Assembly (NCBI RefSeq): GCF_020662345.1
Contig: NZ_VMOA01000020.1
Location: forward strand, 1-64,000
Reading direction: 5' to 3'
Source: Methylobacterium sp. W2
Lineage (GTDB): Bacteria > Pseudomonadota > Alphaproteobacteria > Rhizobiales > Beijerinckiaceae
DNA length: 64,000 nt
Made by a program: the position numbers and the translations under genes. A model generated the notes under the pieces. That model saw only the letters and a list, made by a program, of their open reading frames with translations, made no database searches and had not been told where the DNA came from. Positions 55,616 to 64,000 of this stretch are shown here, in pieces; position 1 is the first letter of the stretch, and each line of letters begins with the position of its first letter.

Positions 55616-57253
55616 TCACTCGCGCGGCCGGCGCCTCTCGATGCGGTAGAGCGCGAAGCGCGCAGATGCCGCCAGGGGCACGAGCAGGCCCGGCATCGGG
55701 TTCGGAGCCGAGGGGCCGACGACGTAGAGATAGTCGAAATCCGCGGTCCAGCTGCGGGTATAGCCCGGCGCGTCCGCGTTGGGCCGGCCCTCGGCGATGT
55801 CGCGCAGGATCACCATCGCCGTCGGGCCGCCATAGGGGACGGCGAGATGACGGTAGCCTTCGATCACCGTCACCGGCTGCTTGCCGATGGAGGTGAACAG
55901 CGTCGGCACGAACGCATCCGCATAGGCGACGGCCAGGGTCACCGCATTGTAGATCGGATAATCGGAGAGGTCGTTGAGGGGCGGGTCCTCGCCGCTGCCG
56001 CTATGGCCGACGAGGACGCGGGACTTCGGCTTCAGCTGCCCGAAGGAGGTGAGGAGCGCCGCATACTCGCTTCGGTAGATCGCCGCGACGGTGAAGGCGC
56101 AGGCCAGGTTCACCAGGGTCACGCCCAGGACGACCGCCGCCGTGATGCGTTCCCAGACCCGGCTCGGCGGCGACACCACGATGAAGCCCGGCACGATCAG
56201 AAGAGAGGCCACCGTCACCCGCAGGTCGACGAAAGCGGTGTCGAACAGGCGTGTGGGCAGGGCGACGAAGAGACCCGCGAGACTGCCGGCCAGCCAGAAG
56301 CCGGATTGAACGGCGCGGAACGCGCCGCGCGATGCGAGCAGGACGGTGAGTCCGACGAGAGAGACGGTCCCGGCGGCCGAGAGCCACAGGCTGTAGCCGT
56401 TCAAGGTCGCGAAGAGCATCACGAGCTTCCAATGCCCGTTCCAGGCGGTACCGTCCTGGCCGACTGAGCCGCCGGTCGCTCTCATGATCGAGAAGGCGAC
56501 GACCGCCGGCAGGGCAAGGGCCAGGAAGCGCCCCATCGTCGTCGGCAGGCCGGGATTCCGATTTCGGGCACGCCAGAGCTCATGGATGCCGAGGGTGAAG
56601 CCGTAGAGGCCGAGCGCGAACAGGTGGGCGCCGAACAGCAGGGCCACGAAGAGTGTGTGAAGCGCGAGCCGGAGCGGCAAGGCTCGGTCCTGCAGGACGA
56701 TCCAGCCGGCGATCCCCCACAGCGCGATGCCGACGGCGAACTGGAAGTTCACGAAGCCCCAGGCGAAGGGAACGCTGTAGAGCACCAGCAACGCGAGGAA
56801 GCCACTCACCTGAAAGCGGCGCTTTACGGCGAGTTCGAGGGCGATGGCCCCGGTGATCGTGAGGATCTGGCTCGCCAGCAGGAACAGCCGGGTCGCGAGT
56901 TCGACGCTCGTGACCCGCGCGATGAGCGGGACGACGAGGTCCATGGCGAGGTTGGGATAGAGCGCCCAGGTCACCCGGTAGAAGGGATGCGCCTCCGGGG
57001 TTCCGTCACGCACGAGGATGTGCATGCGGGCGAGGTGGTTGGGATAATCCACCATCGCCGGGATCGGCATTGTCAGCACCGGAAGCAAGGCGATGACGAA
57101 CAGGAGGGCAAACAGCGCAACGGCCAGGGGGGAGGTGCCCCAAGGCCGGCCGGGGACGAGTTCGGGTCTCTCGGCAGGCACAGGGCGGTCCCGAAAAAAC
57201 GACATCCCTCCGGAAGGCCGGTCGATGGCCCGGAGGGCAGGATCGCGGACCAT
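55616..57253 (-). CDS. polytopic membrane protein, GT-C-like, function unknown
   Basis: A 545-residue protein with about ten or more membrane segments in its first 420 residues and a mainly soluble C-terminal part. The first loop contains VDYPNHLARMHIL, whose acidic residue and placement resemble the first extracytoplasmic loop of GT-C glycosyltransferases. I cannot confirm catalytic residues, so a lipid-linked sugar transferase is only a possibility. It lies between bioF and bioA. ATG 57253 and ATG 57205 (MSFFRDRP) are both possible starts, each with GGAGG very close. Confidence 0.65.
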   Translation of the reverse strand: MVRDPALRAIDRPSGGMSFFRDRPVPAERPELVPGRPWGTSPLAVALFALLFVIALLPVLTMPIPAMVDYPNHLARMHILVRDGTPEAHPFYRVTWALYPNLAMDLVVPLIARVTSVELATRLFLLASQILTITGAIALELAVKRRFQVSGFLALLVLYSVPFAWGFVNFQFAVGIALWGIAGWIVLQDRALPLRLALHTLFVALLFGAHLFALGLYGFTLGIHELWRARNRNPGLPTTMGRFLALALPAVVAFSIMRATGGSVGQDGTAWNGHWKLVMLFATLNGYSLWLSAAGTVSLVGLTVLLASRGAFRAVQSGFWLAGSLAGLFVALPTRLFDTAFVDLRVTVASLLIVPGFIVVSPPSRVWERITAAVVLGVTLVNLACAFTVAAIYRSEYAALLTSFGQLKPKSRVLVGHSGSGEDPPLNDLSDYPIYNAVTLAVAYADAFVPTLFTSIGKQPVTVIEGYRHLAVPYGGPTAMVILRDIAEGRPNADAPGYTRSWTADFDYLYVVGPSAPNPMPGLLVPLAASARFALYRIERRRPRE

Positions 57254-57293
57254 GCCTCCGGCGACTTTAAGATCGGGTTAGAGGCACGCTCCC

Positions 57294-58613
57294 TTGACCG
57301 TTCAGCCCCGCGCGCTCATCCCCCCGACCATGCCTGCCTCACCTCAGCCCGCGCGTCCGAAACACGCCCTCTGGCGGCCTTATACGCAGATGCGGAATGC
57401 GGTGCCGCCCCTCGAGGCGGTGCGCACCGCGGGCTCGCGGATCGTGCTCGCCGACGGGCGCGAGCTCATCGACGGCATCGCCTCGTGGTGGACGGCGGTC
57501 CATGGCTACAACCATCCGCATATCCGCGCGGCGGTGGCGGCCCAGCTCGATGCCATGCCCCATGTGATGTTCGGGGGGCTCACCCATGCACCGGCCGAGC
57601 GCCTGGCCTCGCGCCTTGCCACCCTGGCACCGGGCGACCTCGACCACGTGTTCTTCACCGATTCCGGATCGGTGGCGGTGGAGGTGGCCCTCAAGATGGC
57701 CGCGCAGATGTGGCTCAACCGGGGCATCGCCGGACGCAGCCGGTTCCTCGCCTTCCGGGGCGGCTACCATGGCGACACGATGGGGGCGATGTCGGTCTGC
57801 GACCCGGAGGAGGGCATGCACCGCCACTTCGGCGCCTATTTGCCGGCTCAGCTTTTCTGCGACCTGCCGCGCGATGACGCCACCGCCGACGCCCTCGACC
57901 GTGCCTTGACGGAGCATGCCGATACCCTCGCGGCGATCATCGTCGAGCCCCTGGTCCAGGGGGCCGGAGGCATGGTGATGCATGCCCCCGAGACCCTGGC
58001 GCGGGTGGCGCGGGCGGCGGAGCGGCACGGCCTGCCCCTCATCGCCGACGAGATCTTCACCGGTTTCGGCCGCACCGGCACCCTGTTCGCCTGCGAGAAG
58101 GCCGGGATCGTGCCCGACATCCTCTGTCTGTCGAAAGCGCTCACCGGCGGCACCATGGCGTTGGCCGCGACGATCGCGCGGCGTCCGGTCTTCGACGCCT
58201 TCCTGTCCGAAGACCCGTCGGCGGCGCTGATGCACGGCCCGACCTTCATGGCCAACCCCCTCGCCTGCGCTGCCGCGAATGCCAGTCTCGACCTGTTCGA
58301 GACCGAGCCGCGTCTCGAACAGGCACGGGCGATCGAGATCCGCTTGGCGGAGGGGCTCTTCAGTCTGCGGGGCCTTGCCGGTATCGCCGACATCCGCGTC
58401 CTCGGCGCCATCGGGGTCGTGCAATTCGAACGCGCACCCGATCTCGCGGCGCTCAAGGCGCGCCTGGTGGAGCAGGGTGTCTGGGTCCGCCCCTTCGGCG
58501 ACATCATCTATCTGACGCCGGCCCTGACCATCGCGCCGGACGATCTCGACCGTTTGTGCGAAGCCGTGGTCCATGCCGTACGCGCGACGTTGGACGCCGG
58601 CGCGCGGGGGTGA
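57294..58613 (+). CDS. bioA: adenosylmethionine--8-amino-7-oxononanoate transaminase
   Basis: A 439-residue class III aminotransferase. HALWRPYTQMRNA at the N-terminus is the BioA signature, SWWTAVHGYNHPHI binds the substrate, RGGYHGDTMGAMSV and ADEIFTGFGRTG line the PLP site, and the PLP lysine is in LSKALTGGTM. It uses S-adenosylmethionine as amino donor to make 7,8-diaminopelargonate, the substrate of BioD. The start is TTG 57294 with GAGG 9 bases upstream; ATG 57330 lacks a ribosome site. It is divergent from the membrane protein gene. Confidence 0.95.
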   Translation: MTVQPRALIPPTMPASPQPARPKHALWRPYTQMRNAVPPLEAVRTAGSRIVLADGRELIDGIASWWTAVHGYNHPHIRAAVAAQLDAMPHVMFGGLTHAPAERLASRLATLAPGDLDHVFFTDSGSVAVEVALKMAAQMWLNRGIAGRSRFLAFRGGYHGDTMGAMSVCDPEEGMHRHFGAYLPAQLFCDLPRDDATADALDRALTEHADTLAAIIVEPLVQGAGGMVMHAPETLARVARAAERHGLPLIADEIFTGFGRTGTLFACEKAGIVPDILCLSKALTGGTMALAATIARRPVFDAFLSEDPSAALMHGPTFMANPLACAAANASLDLFETEPRLEQARAIEIRLAEGLFSLRGLAGIADIRVLGAIGVVQFERAPDLAALKARLVEQGVWVRPFGDIIYLTPALTIAPDDLDRLCEAVVHAVRATLDAGARG

Positions 58614-58695
58614 AAATCTGTCCGCCCGTGACCTGCAACCTGAACGGATGTTTATCGTTGGATCAAGTTGGGTCAAACGGTGAAGGGTGGGCATC

Positions 58696-59085
58696 GTGGT
58701 GAATGAGACGACGCGCTCGGACGACGACAGGCCGGTGATCCTCCTCGTCGAGGATGAAGCCCTGACGATCATGGACCTTGGGGATGTCCTCGAGGATGGC
58801 GGCTATGAGACGGTGCAATGCGCATCCGCGGAGCGGGCGCTGGGCATCCTCCAGGCCCGCACCGATATCTGCGGGTTGATCACGGATGTGGAATTGTCGG
58901 GCAAGGTCAACGGGTTCGATCTCGCCAACGCGGTGTCGGAAGCCCGTCCGACCCTGCCGATCGTCATCGTGTCGGGCCGTGCCGCCCCCGACCCGGAACG
59001 TATTCCGGCGGGCGCCCGCTTCATTTCCCGTCCCTGCACCGGAGAAGACATCCTTCAGCAGATCCAGAAGCTGATGCCCTGCTGA
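58696..59085 (+). CDS. stand-alone response regulator receiver protein
   Basis: A 129-residue receiver domain without an output domain. The acidic pocket is VEDE, the phosphoacceptor is Asp64 in LITDVELSG, and the conserved Ser is in VIVSGR. The usual lysine of the KP motif is replaced by Arg112 in ISRPC. GTG 58696 with AAGGG 8 bases upstream is chosen among three nearby GTG codons. Single-domain receivers in Alphaproteobacteria often act as phosphate sinks or connectors of HWE/HisKA_2 kinases. A terminator hairpin follows. Confidence 0.88.
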   Translation: MVNETTRSDDDRPVILLVEDEALTIMDLGDVLEDGGYETVQCASAERALGILQARTDICGLITDVELSGKVNGFDLANAVSEARPTLPIVIVSGRAAPDPERIPAGARFISRPCTGEDILQQIQKLMPC

Positions 59086-59407
59086 GACGCCGGGCGACAG
59101 TTCCGAGCCGATCGTCGGCCTGATTTCGGCCGGCGAAGAACGTCTCGCCGGCCGTTGGTTTCAGCGCGAATTTGAGCCGACTGTCATCTCAGCTTCACGA
59201 GCTGGACGCCATCTGCACGCAAATGATCCGCCTCCTTCGCCGGAATCTCGATCGGCGGCGTGGGAGCGCGGGCTCCTGCGAGCGTGGAGTCGGGCGGCGA
59301 TGGTTTCGGCTGAAGAGCGAGGGGCGATATCGTCCGGCAAGGTCACATCATCGGGCAAGACCGAATCGGGCAGGGCCGACAAGGCCGGCAGGGACACCGA
59401 ACAGACG
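59086..59407. other. intergenic region before the MarR gene
   Basis: It holds the terminator at 59127-59154 and, after that, a stretch in which the MarR frame stays open back to 59300 without a convincing ribosome site. Nothing else was recognised. Confidence 0.4.
59127..59154 (+). terminator. 10-bp hairpin after the receiver gene
   Basis: CGGCCGGCGA and TCGCCGGCCG enclose 8 bases, followed by TTGGTTT. It lies about 40 bases past the stop and is a plausible transcript end. Confidence 0.55.
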
Positions 59408-59962
59408 ATGGGCAAATCCGACAAGCGTATTCGCCCTCCCGGCTCGAAGAGCGTCGGCTGGGCCCTGGTCCAGGCGGCGCGGCTGCACCGCTCCCGGGTG
59501 GGGGATCGTCTTGCCGCCCTCGACCTGTTCGCCGGCCAGGAACAGGTGGTTCAGGCTTTGGCGGTCGCCGGCACGATGACCATGGGCGATCTCGCCGCCA
59601 CCTTGCGGGTCCGGCCGCCCACGGCCTCGAAGACGATCTCGCGCCTCGCGGCCCTCGGCTTCGTCGAACGGCGCGCGGAGGCGGGGGACGGCCGCATCGT
59701 CCGCGTGCGACTCACCGATGCGGGCCTCGCCAAGGCGGAGGCCATCGAGCGCATATGGGACGAGGTCGAGGCGGAGATGCTCGATGGGTTCGACGGCAAG
59801 GAGCGCCGCCGCCTGCGCAAGCTCCTGCGCAAGGCCGCCCGCAACCTCGCCGACGTCTCGGGTGTCACCGGCCACGAAGTCGATGGCGATTCCGATATCG
59901 AGAACGATGACGACGAGCCCGATGCGCTGGTCGTGCCGATCCAGAGCGATCGGCTCGACTGA
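59408..59962 (+). CDS. MarR family transcriptional regulator
   Basis: A 184-residue winged-helix regulator. The recognition region is MTMGDLAATLRVRPPTASKTISRLAALGFVERR-like (in parts: LAATLRVRPPTASKTI, LAALGFVERRAEAGDGR), with the wing GRIVRVRLTDAG. The tail is acidic (DGDSDIENDDDEPD), which is unusual for MarR. ATG 59408 (MGKSDKRIRPPG) is chosen because the extension upstream is low-complexity Ser/Lys; no strong ribosome site is present, so a longer form from 59300 is possible. The ligand and target genes are unknown. Confidence 0.85.
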   Translation: MGKSDKRIRPPGSKSVGWALVQAARLHRSRVGDRLAALDLFAGQEQVVQALAVAGTMTMGDLAATLRVRPPTASKTISRLAALGFVERRAEAGDGRIVRVRLTDAGLAKAEAIERIWDEVEAEMLDGFDGKERRRLRKLLRKAARNLADVSGVTGHEVDGDSDIENDDDEPDALVVPIQSDRLD

Positions 59963-60019
59963 GCCGGATTGACACTCGCCCTCCAGGGTGTTGCGAGTGT
60001 CCGGGTGGGGAGGCCGGCT

Positions 60020-60268
60020 TCAGGTCTTCCTGGCAATGCCGGAATGGGCGTGATGGCCGCGAGGGCGCCTGAATACACGCCGCTGTTTTCGCCGCGCCAG
60101 CCTGAGGGCAAGGCGCCCGGCGAGTCGGTCTATCGCCATGACGACGGCGCTGACGATGATGGCGAGCGTGCAGACGCTGCCGATGAGGATTCCGACGACA
60201 CCCGGTGTCGGGATCACCATCAGGGAGACGAGCCCGAACAGAGCCGTGAGGGGAACCCATTTTGCCAT
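60020..60268 (-). CDS. small membrane protein, function unknown
   Basis: An 82-residue protein with two membrane segments (PLTALFGLVSLMVIPTPG and LIGSVCTLAIIVSAVVMAI) and a very basic tail (RLALRLARRKQRRVFRRPRGHH). ATG 60268 is preferred; an ATG at 60328 would add 20 residues. The ribosome site is weak. No family was recognised, and the strand choice rests on the membrane-protein pattern and positive-inside tail. Confidence 0.45.
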   Translation of the reverse strand: MAKWVPLTALFGLVSLMVIPTPGVVGILIGSVCTLAIIVSAVVMAIDRLAGRLALRLARRKQRRVFRRPRGHHAHSGIARKT

Positions 60269-60356
60269 CGGCGCGGCCGGCCCGTTTGCGAGGAACGAGC
60301 CCACGCTAGTGAGTCTGTATAAAGACAAGCTTAAACCATTGAACCACGTTGCGAAT

Positions 60357-60394
60357 TGCGGCCCGCCCTCTCCTCTGCGGGAAGGCCGGGCCGC
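60357..60394 (-). terminator. hairpin after the small glycine-rich gene
   Basis: GCGGCCCG (60358-60365) pairs with CGGGCCGC (60387-60394). It begins 8 bases past the stop of the minus-strand gene. No T-run. Confidence 0.4.
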
Positions 60395-60401
60395 GATTGC
60401 T

Positions 60402-60668
60402 TCAGCGGTGGTGACGATGACGGTAATGGCGCCGCGAATTCATGCGCGTCCGGTAGGCGCGACGGCCCGGATCGATCCCGAGAGCGCCGTTGACCGTCCC
60501 GACCGCGCCGCCGACGGCGCCGCCCACGATACCGCCGATCGGTCCGCCGACGCGGTCACCCTCGGCCGCGCCGCGGCGGACGCCGCCGGGAAGGCCCTGG
60601 GCCTCGGCCGCGCCCGACAGGGCGAAAGCGGATAGGACGAGGGTTGCAGCAAGCAATGCCTTCTTCAT
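60402..60668 (-). CDS. small exported glycine-rich protein with His/Arg tail
   Basis: An 88-residue protein. A clear signal peptide (KKALLAATLVLSAFALSGAAEAQG) is followed by a glycine-zipper-like run (GGPIGGIVGGAVGGAVG) and a strongly basic, histidine-rich C-terminus (RRHYRHRHHR) that might bind metal or anionic surface. AAGAGGAAAT precedes ATG 60668. Similar small proteins are frequent in Methylobacterium and Bradyrhizobium, as I remember, without known function. Confidence 0.75.
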   Translation of the reverse strand: MKKALLAATLVLSAFALSGAAEAQGLPGGVRRGAAEGDRVGGPIGGIVGGAVGGAVGTVNGALGIDPGRRAYRTRMNSRRHYRHRHHR

Positions 60669-61102
60669 GACGGGATTTCCTCTTCTTCTTTTCGAAGACC
60701 GGCTGCGGTCTTGCGGCCGGATCGACCTTCAGCGTTCGGATCTGCGCCGGTCCCGACCGGGATGGCACGCCGTCACGCATGGGATGATAACGGCCGAGCT
60801 TCCAAAAGGTCGCATCGATCCCGATCGGCACTCGCCGGCGCGTGACCGGCCAGACGATGCGAGAGGATGATCGCCTCGCGGCTGCTGGTTTCTGCCGTCC
60901 GGCGCTGCTAGAAGCCGGGAATGCGCGTTCTCGACGTCCCGCGCGGCCTGAGCCGCCTTCGAATTACGAGCCCGGCCTCCGCCTGAAGGCCGCTGCGGCG
61001 GCCCGAGCGGGAGCCGGGAGGGCGGCCCACCGCCTCCGTTCGCCGACATCGGCCAGACGCCGACCGTCCTGAAGATCAGCGCACCGTTTCGCAGAAGACC
61101 CC
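60669..61102. other. divergent intergenic region upstream of ileS
   Basis: These 434 bp hold the promoters of the small glycine-rich gene (minus) and ileS (plus). The few open frames have no ribosome site or recognisable content. No RNA element was recognised. Confidence 0.4.
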
Positions 61103-64000
61103 ATGACCGATTCGACAGCCCCCGACGCCGGCCAGCCCGCCCGCGACTATTCGCAGACCCTGTTCCTGCCCAAGACCGAGTTCCCCATGCGGGCCGGCCT
61201 GCCGGTGCGCGAGCCCCTCCTCCTGGAGCGCTGGGCCGCCATCGACCTCTACGGCCGGATCAGGGTGAAGGCCGCCGGCCGCCCGAAATTCGTGCTCCAT
61301 GACGGCCCGCCCTACGCCAACGGCAACATCCATATCGGCACGGCGCTCAACAAGATCCTGAAGGACGTCATCGTCCGCTCTCAGGGCGCCCTCGGCTACG
61401 ACGCCAATTATGTACCGGGCTGGGACTGCCACGGCCTGCCGATCGAGTGGAAGATCGAGGAGCAGTACCGCGCCAAGGGCCGCAACAAGGACGACGTGCC
61501 GGTCCTCGAATTCCGCCAGGAATGCCGGGCCTTCGCCGGTCAATGGCTCGATACGCAGCGGACCGAGTTCAAGCGCCTCGGCGTCACCGGCGACTGGGAT
61601 CACCCCTACGCGACCATGACCTTCCCGGCGGAGGCCACGATCGCGCGCGAACTCATGACCTTCTCCATGACCGGCCAGCTCTATCGCGGCTCGAAGCCGG
61701 TGATGTGGTCCGTGGTGGAGAAGACGGCGCTGGCGGAAGCCGAGGTCGAGTACGAGGATCATGTCAGCGATACGATCTTCGTAGCGTTCCGGGTCGCCGC
61801 CGGAGCACCGGGCGACCTTGCGGCCGCGCGAGTCGTGATCTGGACGACCACCCCTTGGACGATGCCGGGCAACCGCGCCGTCGCCTATTCGAAGCGGGTG
61901 GCCTACGGCCTCTACCGCGTTACCGCGGCAGCCGAGGACAATTGGGCCAAGACCGGCGACACCTACCTCCTCGCCGACACCCTGGCCGCTAGCGTCTTCG
62001 CCTCGGCCCGCGTGGAGGCGTTCGAGCGCGTCCGCGACGTGACGGCCGCAGAGCTTGCCGGCCTCACCCTCTCGCATCCGCTTGCCGGGCACGTCGCCGG
62101 CTACGACTTCCAGGTTCCCCTCCTCGAAGGCGACCACGTCACCGACGAGGCCGGCACCGGCTTCGTCCATACGGCGCCAGGCCATGGCCGCGAGGATTTC
62201 GAGGTCTGGATGGCCAATGGCCGTGCGCTCGCCCAGCGCGGCATCGACACCCGCATCCCCTACACCGTCGATGCCGATGGGGCGCTTACCGAGGAGGCCC
62301 CCGGTTTCACGGGAAAACTCGTCCTCACCCCCAAGGGCGACAAGGGCGACGCCAACAAGGCGGTGATCGCCGCCCTGACAGAGGCCGGCACCCTGGTGGC
62401 GCGCGGCACGCTCAAGCACAGCTACCCGCATTCCTGGCGCTCGAAGAAGCCGGTGATCTTCCGCAATACGCCCCAATGGTTCATCGCGCTGGACAAGCCG
62501 GTGGAATCCCTCGGTGAGAAGACGCTGCGCGAGGTGGCGCTGAGATCCATCGACGAGACGCGGTGGGTGCCTGCCCAAGGCAAGAACCGCATCACCGGCA
62601 TGGTTGCCAACCGCCCAGACTGGGTGGTGTCGCGCCAGCGCGCCTGGGGCGTACCGATCACCGTCTTCGTGAAGAAGGGCACCAGCGAAGTCCTGCGTGA
62701 CGAGGCCGTGAATGCCCGCATCGCCGAGGCCTTCCTCGCCGAAGGCGCCGACGCCTGGTTCACCGACGGCGACGGCGCCCGCTTCCTCGCGCCGGATCAC
62801 GATCCGGCAAACTACGAAAAGGTGACAGACGTCCTCGACGTCTGGTTCGATTCCGGCTCGACCCACGCCTTCGTCCTCGACGACCCGGACCAGTTCCCCG
62901 GCCTGTCCGGCGTGGTGCGCAAGCGCGACGGCGGCCGGGACACGGTGATGTATCTCGAAGGCTCCGACCAGCATCGCGGCTGGTTCCAGTCGTCGCTGCT
63001 GGAATCCGCCGGCACACGCGGACGCGCGCCCTACGACATCGTCCTCACCCACGGCTTCGTCCTCGACCCCAAGGGTCTGAAGATGTCGAAATCGAAGGGC
63101 AACGTCGTCGCGCCTCAGAGTGTCATCAAGGATTCGGGCGCCGACATCCTGCGCCTCTGGGTGGCGGCCTCCGATTACGCGGACGATCTGCGCATCGGGC
63201 CGGAGATCATCAAGACCTTCGCCGAGACCTACCGCAAGCTGCGCAACTCGCTGCGCTGGATGCTCGGCTCGCTGGCGCATTTCGAGGCGGGCGAACCCGT
63301 GCCCCATGCCGAGTTGCCCGAGTTGGAGCGGCTGATCCTGCATCGCCTCTGCGAACTCGACGGCGAGATCCGCGAGGCCTACGCCACCTTCGACACCAAG
63401 CGGGTGGTGGCGCTCCTCAACGGCTTCATGACCGGCGACCTCTCGGCCTTCTATTTCGACGTGAGGAAGGACGCGCTCTATTGCGACCCGATCTCGTCGC
63501 AGGTCCGGCGCGCCGCGCTGCAGGTGATCGACGAGACCTTCCGCCGGGTGACGATCTGGCTTGCCCCCGTCCTCGCCTTCACGGCGGAGGAGGCCTGGCT
63601 CGACCGTTACCCGTCGGATGTCGGCTCGGTCCATCTCGAGACGCTGCCCGAGACCCCCGCCTCCTGGCGGAATCCCGCCCTCGCGGAGCGTTGGCAGAAG
63701 ATCCGCCGGGTGCGCCGCGTGGTTACCGGCGCCCTGGAGATCGAGCGTGCGGCCAAGCGCATCGGAGCGAGCCTCGAAGCGGCGCCGACCGTGTACATCG
63801 CCGATCCCGATCTGCTCACCGCCCTCGACGGGATCGATTTCTCGGAAGTCTGCATCACCTCCGGCATCACGATCGTCCAGGGAGAGGCCCCGGAAGAGGC
63901 CTTCCGCATCGATGATGTGCGCGGCGTGGCGGTGGTCTCCGGACCGGCCAAGGGCCGCAAATGTGCCCGGTCGTGGCGCGTCTCCGAGACGGTCGGCTCC
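61103..64000 (+). CDS. ileS: isoleucine--tRNA ligase, 3' end beyond the window
   Basis: The first 966 residues of a class I synthetase; the frame is still open at the last base. The HIGH motif is in [21 protein letters not shown], the CP1 editing domain includes [14 protein letters not shown], and KMSKS is [13 protein letters not shown]. The C-terminal part reaches [13 protein letters not shown], the position of the C-terminal zinc finger in E. coli, but the second cysteine is a serine, so this finger may be absent. It charges tRNA-Ile. ATG 61103 ([11 protein letters not shown]) is the only suitable start; only a few dozen residues should be missing. Confidence 0.96.
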   Translation, partial: MTDSTAPDAGQPARDYSQTLFLPKTEFPMRAGLPVREPLLLERWAAIDLYGRIRVKAAGRPKFVLHDGPPYANGNIHIGTALNKILKDVIVRSQGALGYDANYVPGWDCHGLPIEWKIEEQYRAKGRNKDDVPVLEFRQECRAFAGQWLDTQRTEFKRLGVTGDWDHPYATMTFPAEATIARELMTFSMTGQLYRGSKPVMWSVVEKTALAEAEVEYEDHVSDTIFVAFRVAAGAPGDLAAARVVIWTTTPWTMPGNRAVAYSKRVAYGLYRVTAAAEDNWAKTGDTYLLADTLAASVFASARVEAFERVRDVTAAELAGLTLSHPLAGHVAGYDFQVPLLEGDHVTDEAGTGFVHTAPGHGREDFEVWMANGRALAQRGIDTRIPYTVDADGALTEEAPGFTGKLVLTPKGDKGDANKAVIAALTEAGTLVARGTLKHSYPHSWRSKKPVIFRNTPQWFIALDKPVESLGEKTLREVALRSIDETRWVPAQGKNRITGMVANRPDWVVSRQRAWGVPITVFVKKGTSEVLRDEAVNARIAEAFLAEGADAWFTDGDGARFLAPDHDPANYEKVTDVLDVWFDSGSTHAFVLDDPDQFPGLSGVVRKRDGGRDTVMYLEGSDQHRGWFQSSLLESAGTRGRAPYDIVLTHGFVLDPKGLKMSKSKGNVVAPQSVIKDSGADILRLWVAASDYADDLRIGPEIIKTFAETYRKLRNSLRWMLGSLAHFEAGEPVPHAELPELERLILHRLCELDGEIREAYATFDTKRVVALLNGFMTGDLSAFYFDVRKDALYCDPISSQVRRAALQVIDETFRRVTIWLAPVLAFTAEEAWLDRYPSDVGSVHLETLPETPASWRNPALAERWQKIRRVRRVVTGALEIERAAKRIGASLEAAPTVYIADPDLLTALDGIDFSEVCITSGITIVQGEAPEEAFRIDDVRGVAVVSGPAKGRKCARSWRVSETVGS

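Overview
This is about 64 kb of GC-rich (roughly two-thirds G+C by eye) chromosomal DNA from an alphaproteobacterium of the order Hyphomicrobiales, most likely Methylobacteriaceae (Methylobacterium/Methylorubrum-like). The evidence is a PanE2-type oxalyl-CoA reductase beside an AAE3/Pcs60-like oxalate-CoA ligase and the end of an oxalate/formate-type transporter, the alphaproteobacterial run secB-timA-mltA-smr-rho-mnmE, the mnmG-rsmG-parA-parB and holA-lptE-leuS groups, xerD divergent from aroK-aroB-CNNM, and an intergenic palindrome of a type common in Rhizobiales. A perfect parS site inside rsmG, next to parAB, suggests an origin-proximal chromosomal region. The genus is an inference.

Layout. 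1-3.7 kb: oxalate operon (+). 3.9-5.7 kb: orphan GAF/HisKA_2 kinase (-) and a small exported protein (+). 5.7-11.4 kb: kup, then fpr-bioD with a 4-bp overlap, and a chemoreceptor (all -). 12-14.4 kb: an MhqO-like dioxygenase divergent from an azoreductase (probable quinone/electrophile defence), and HupE/UreJ. 14.5-17.3 kb: hisS, a DUF3429 protein and secB (-). 17.8-23.5 kb: timA, mltA, smr, rho, mnmE (+). 23.6-32.4 kb: parB, parA, rsmG, mnmG, holA, lptE, leuS, all on the minus strand; relative to the usual mnmE-mnmG-rsmG-parA-parB order the mnmG-parB block appears inverted. 32.6-45.2 kb: a YggS-type PLP protein, a divergent PEP carboxylase, an exported Lys/Pro-rich protein, a DUF985 cupin, CNNM-aroB-aroK (-), a 50-aa membrane protein and xerD (+), a PAS/HTH regulator and an AI-2E-family exporter.

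45.3-50.8 kb is the more accessory part: moaE, a fused two-domain gamma-carbonic-anhydrase-like protein whose three zinc histidines are split between its two halves, a membrane protein in an AT-rich patch, a DUF3108 protein, a PNPOx-family protein, an intact BrnA-like antitoxin with a nonsense-mutated brnT toxin remnant, and a TetR regulator. 50.8-58.6 kb: twin TetR operators, a large LplT-Aas fusion, bioF, a polytopic membrane protein and bioA. 58.7-64 kb: a stand-alone receiver protein, a MarR regulator, two small proteins and ileS, which runs off the end.

Biotin synthesis is dispersed: bioD, bioF and bioA are present but far apart, and bioB was not seen. No tRNA, rRNA, CRISPR array, complete insertion sequence or prophage was seen. 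Several starts are non-ATG (GTG for bioD, aroB, xerD, mltA and the gamma-CA protein; TTG for kup and bioA; apparently CTG for holA).
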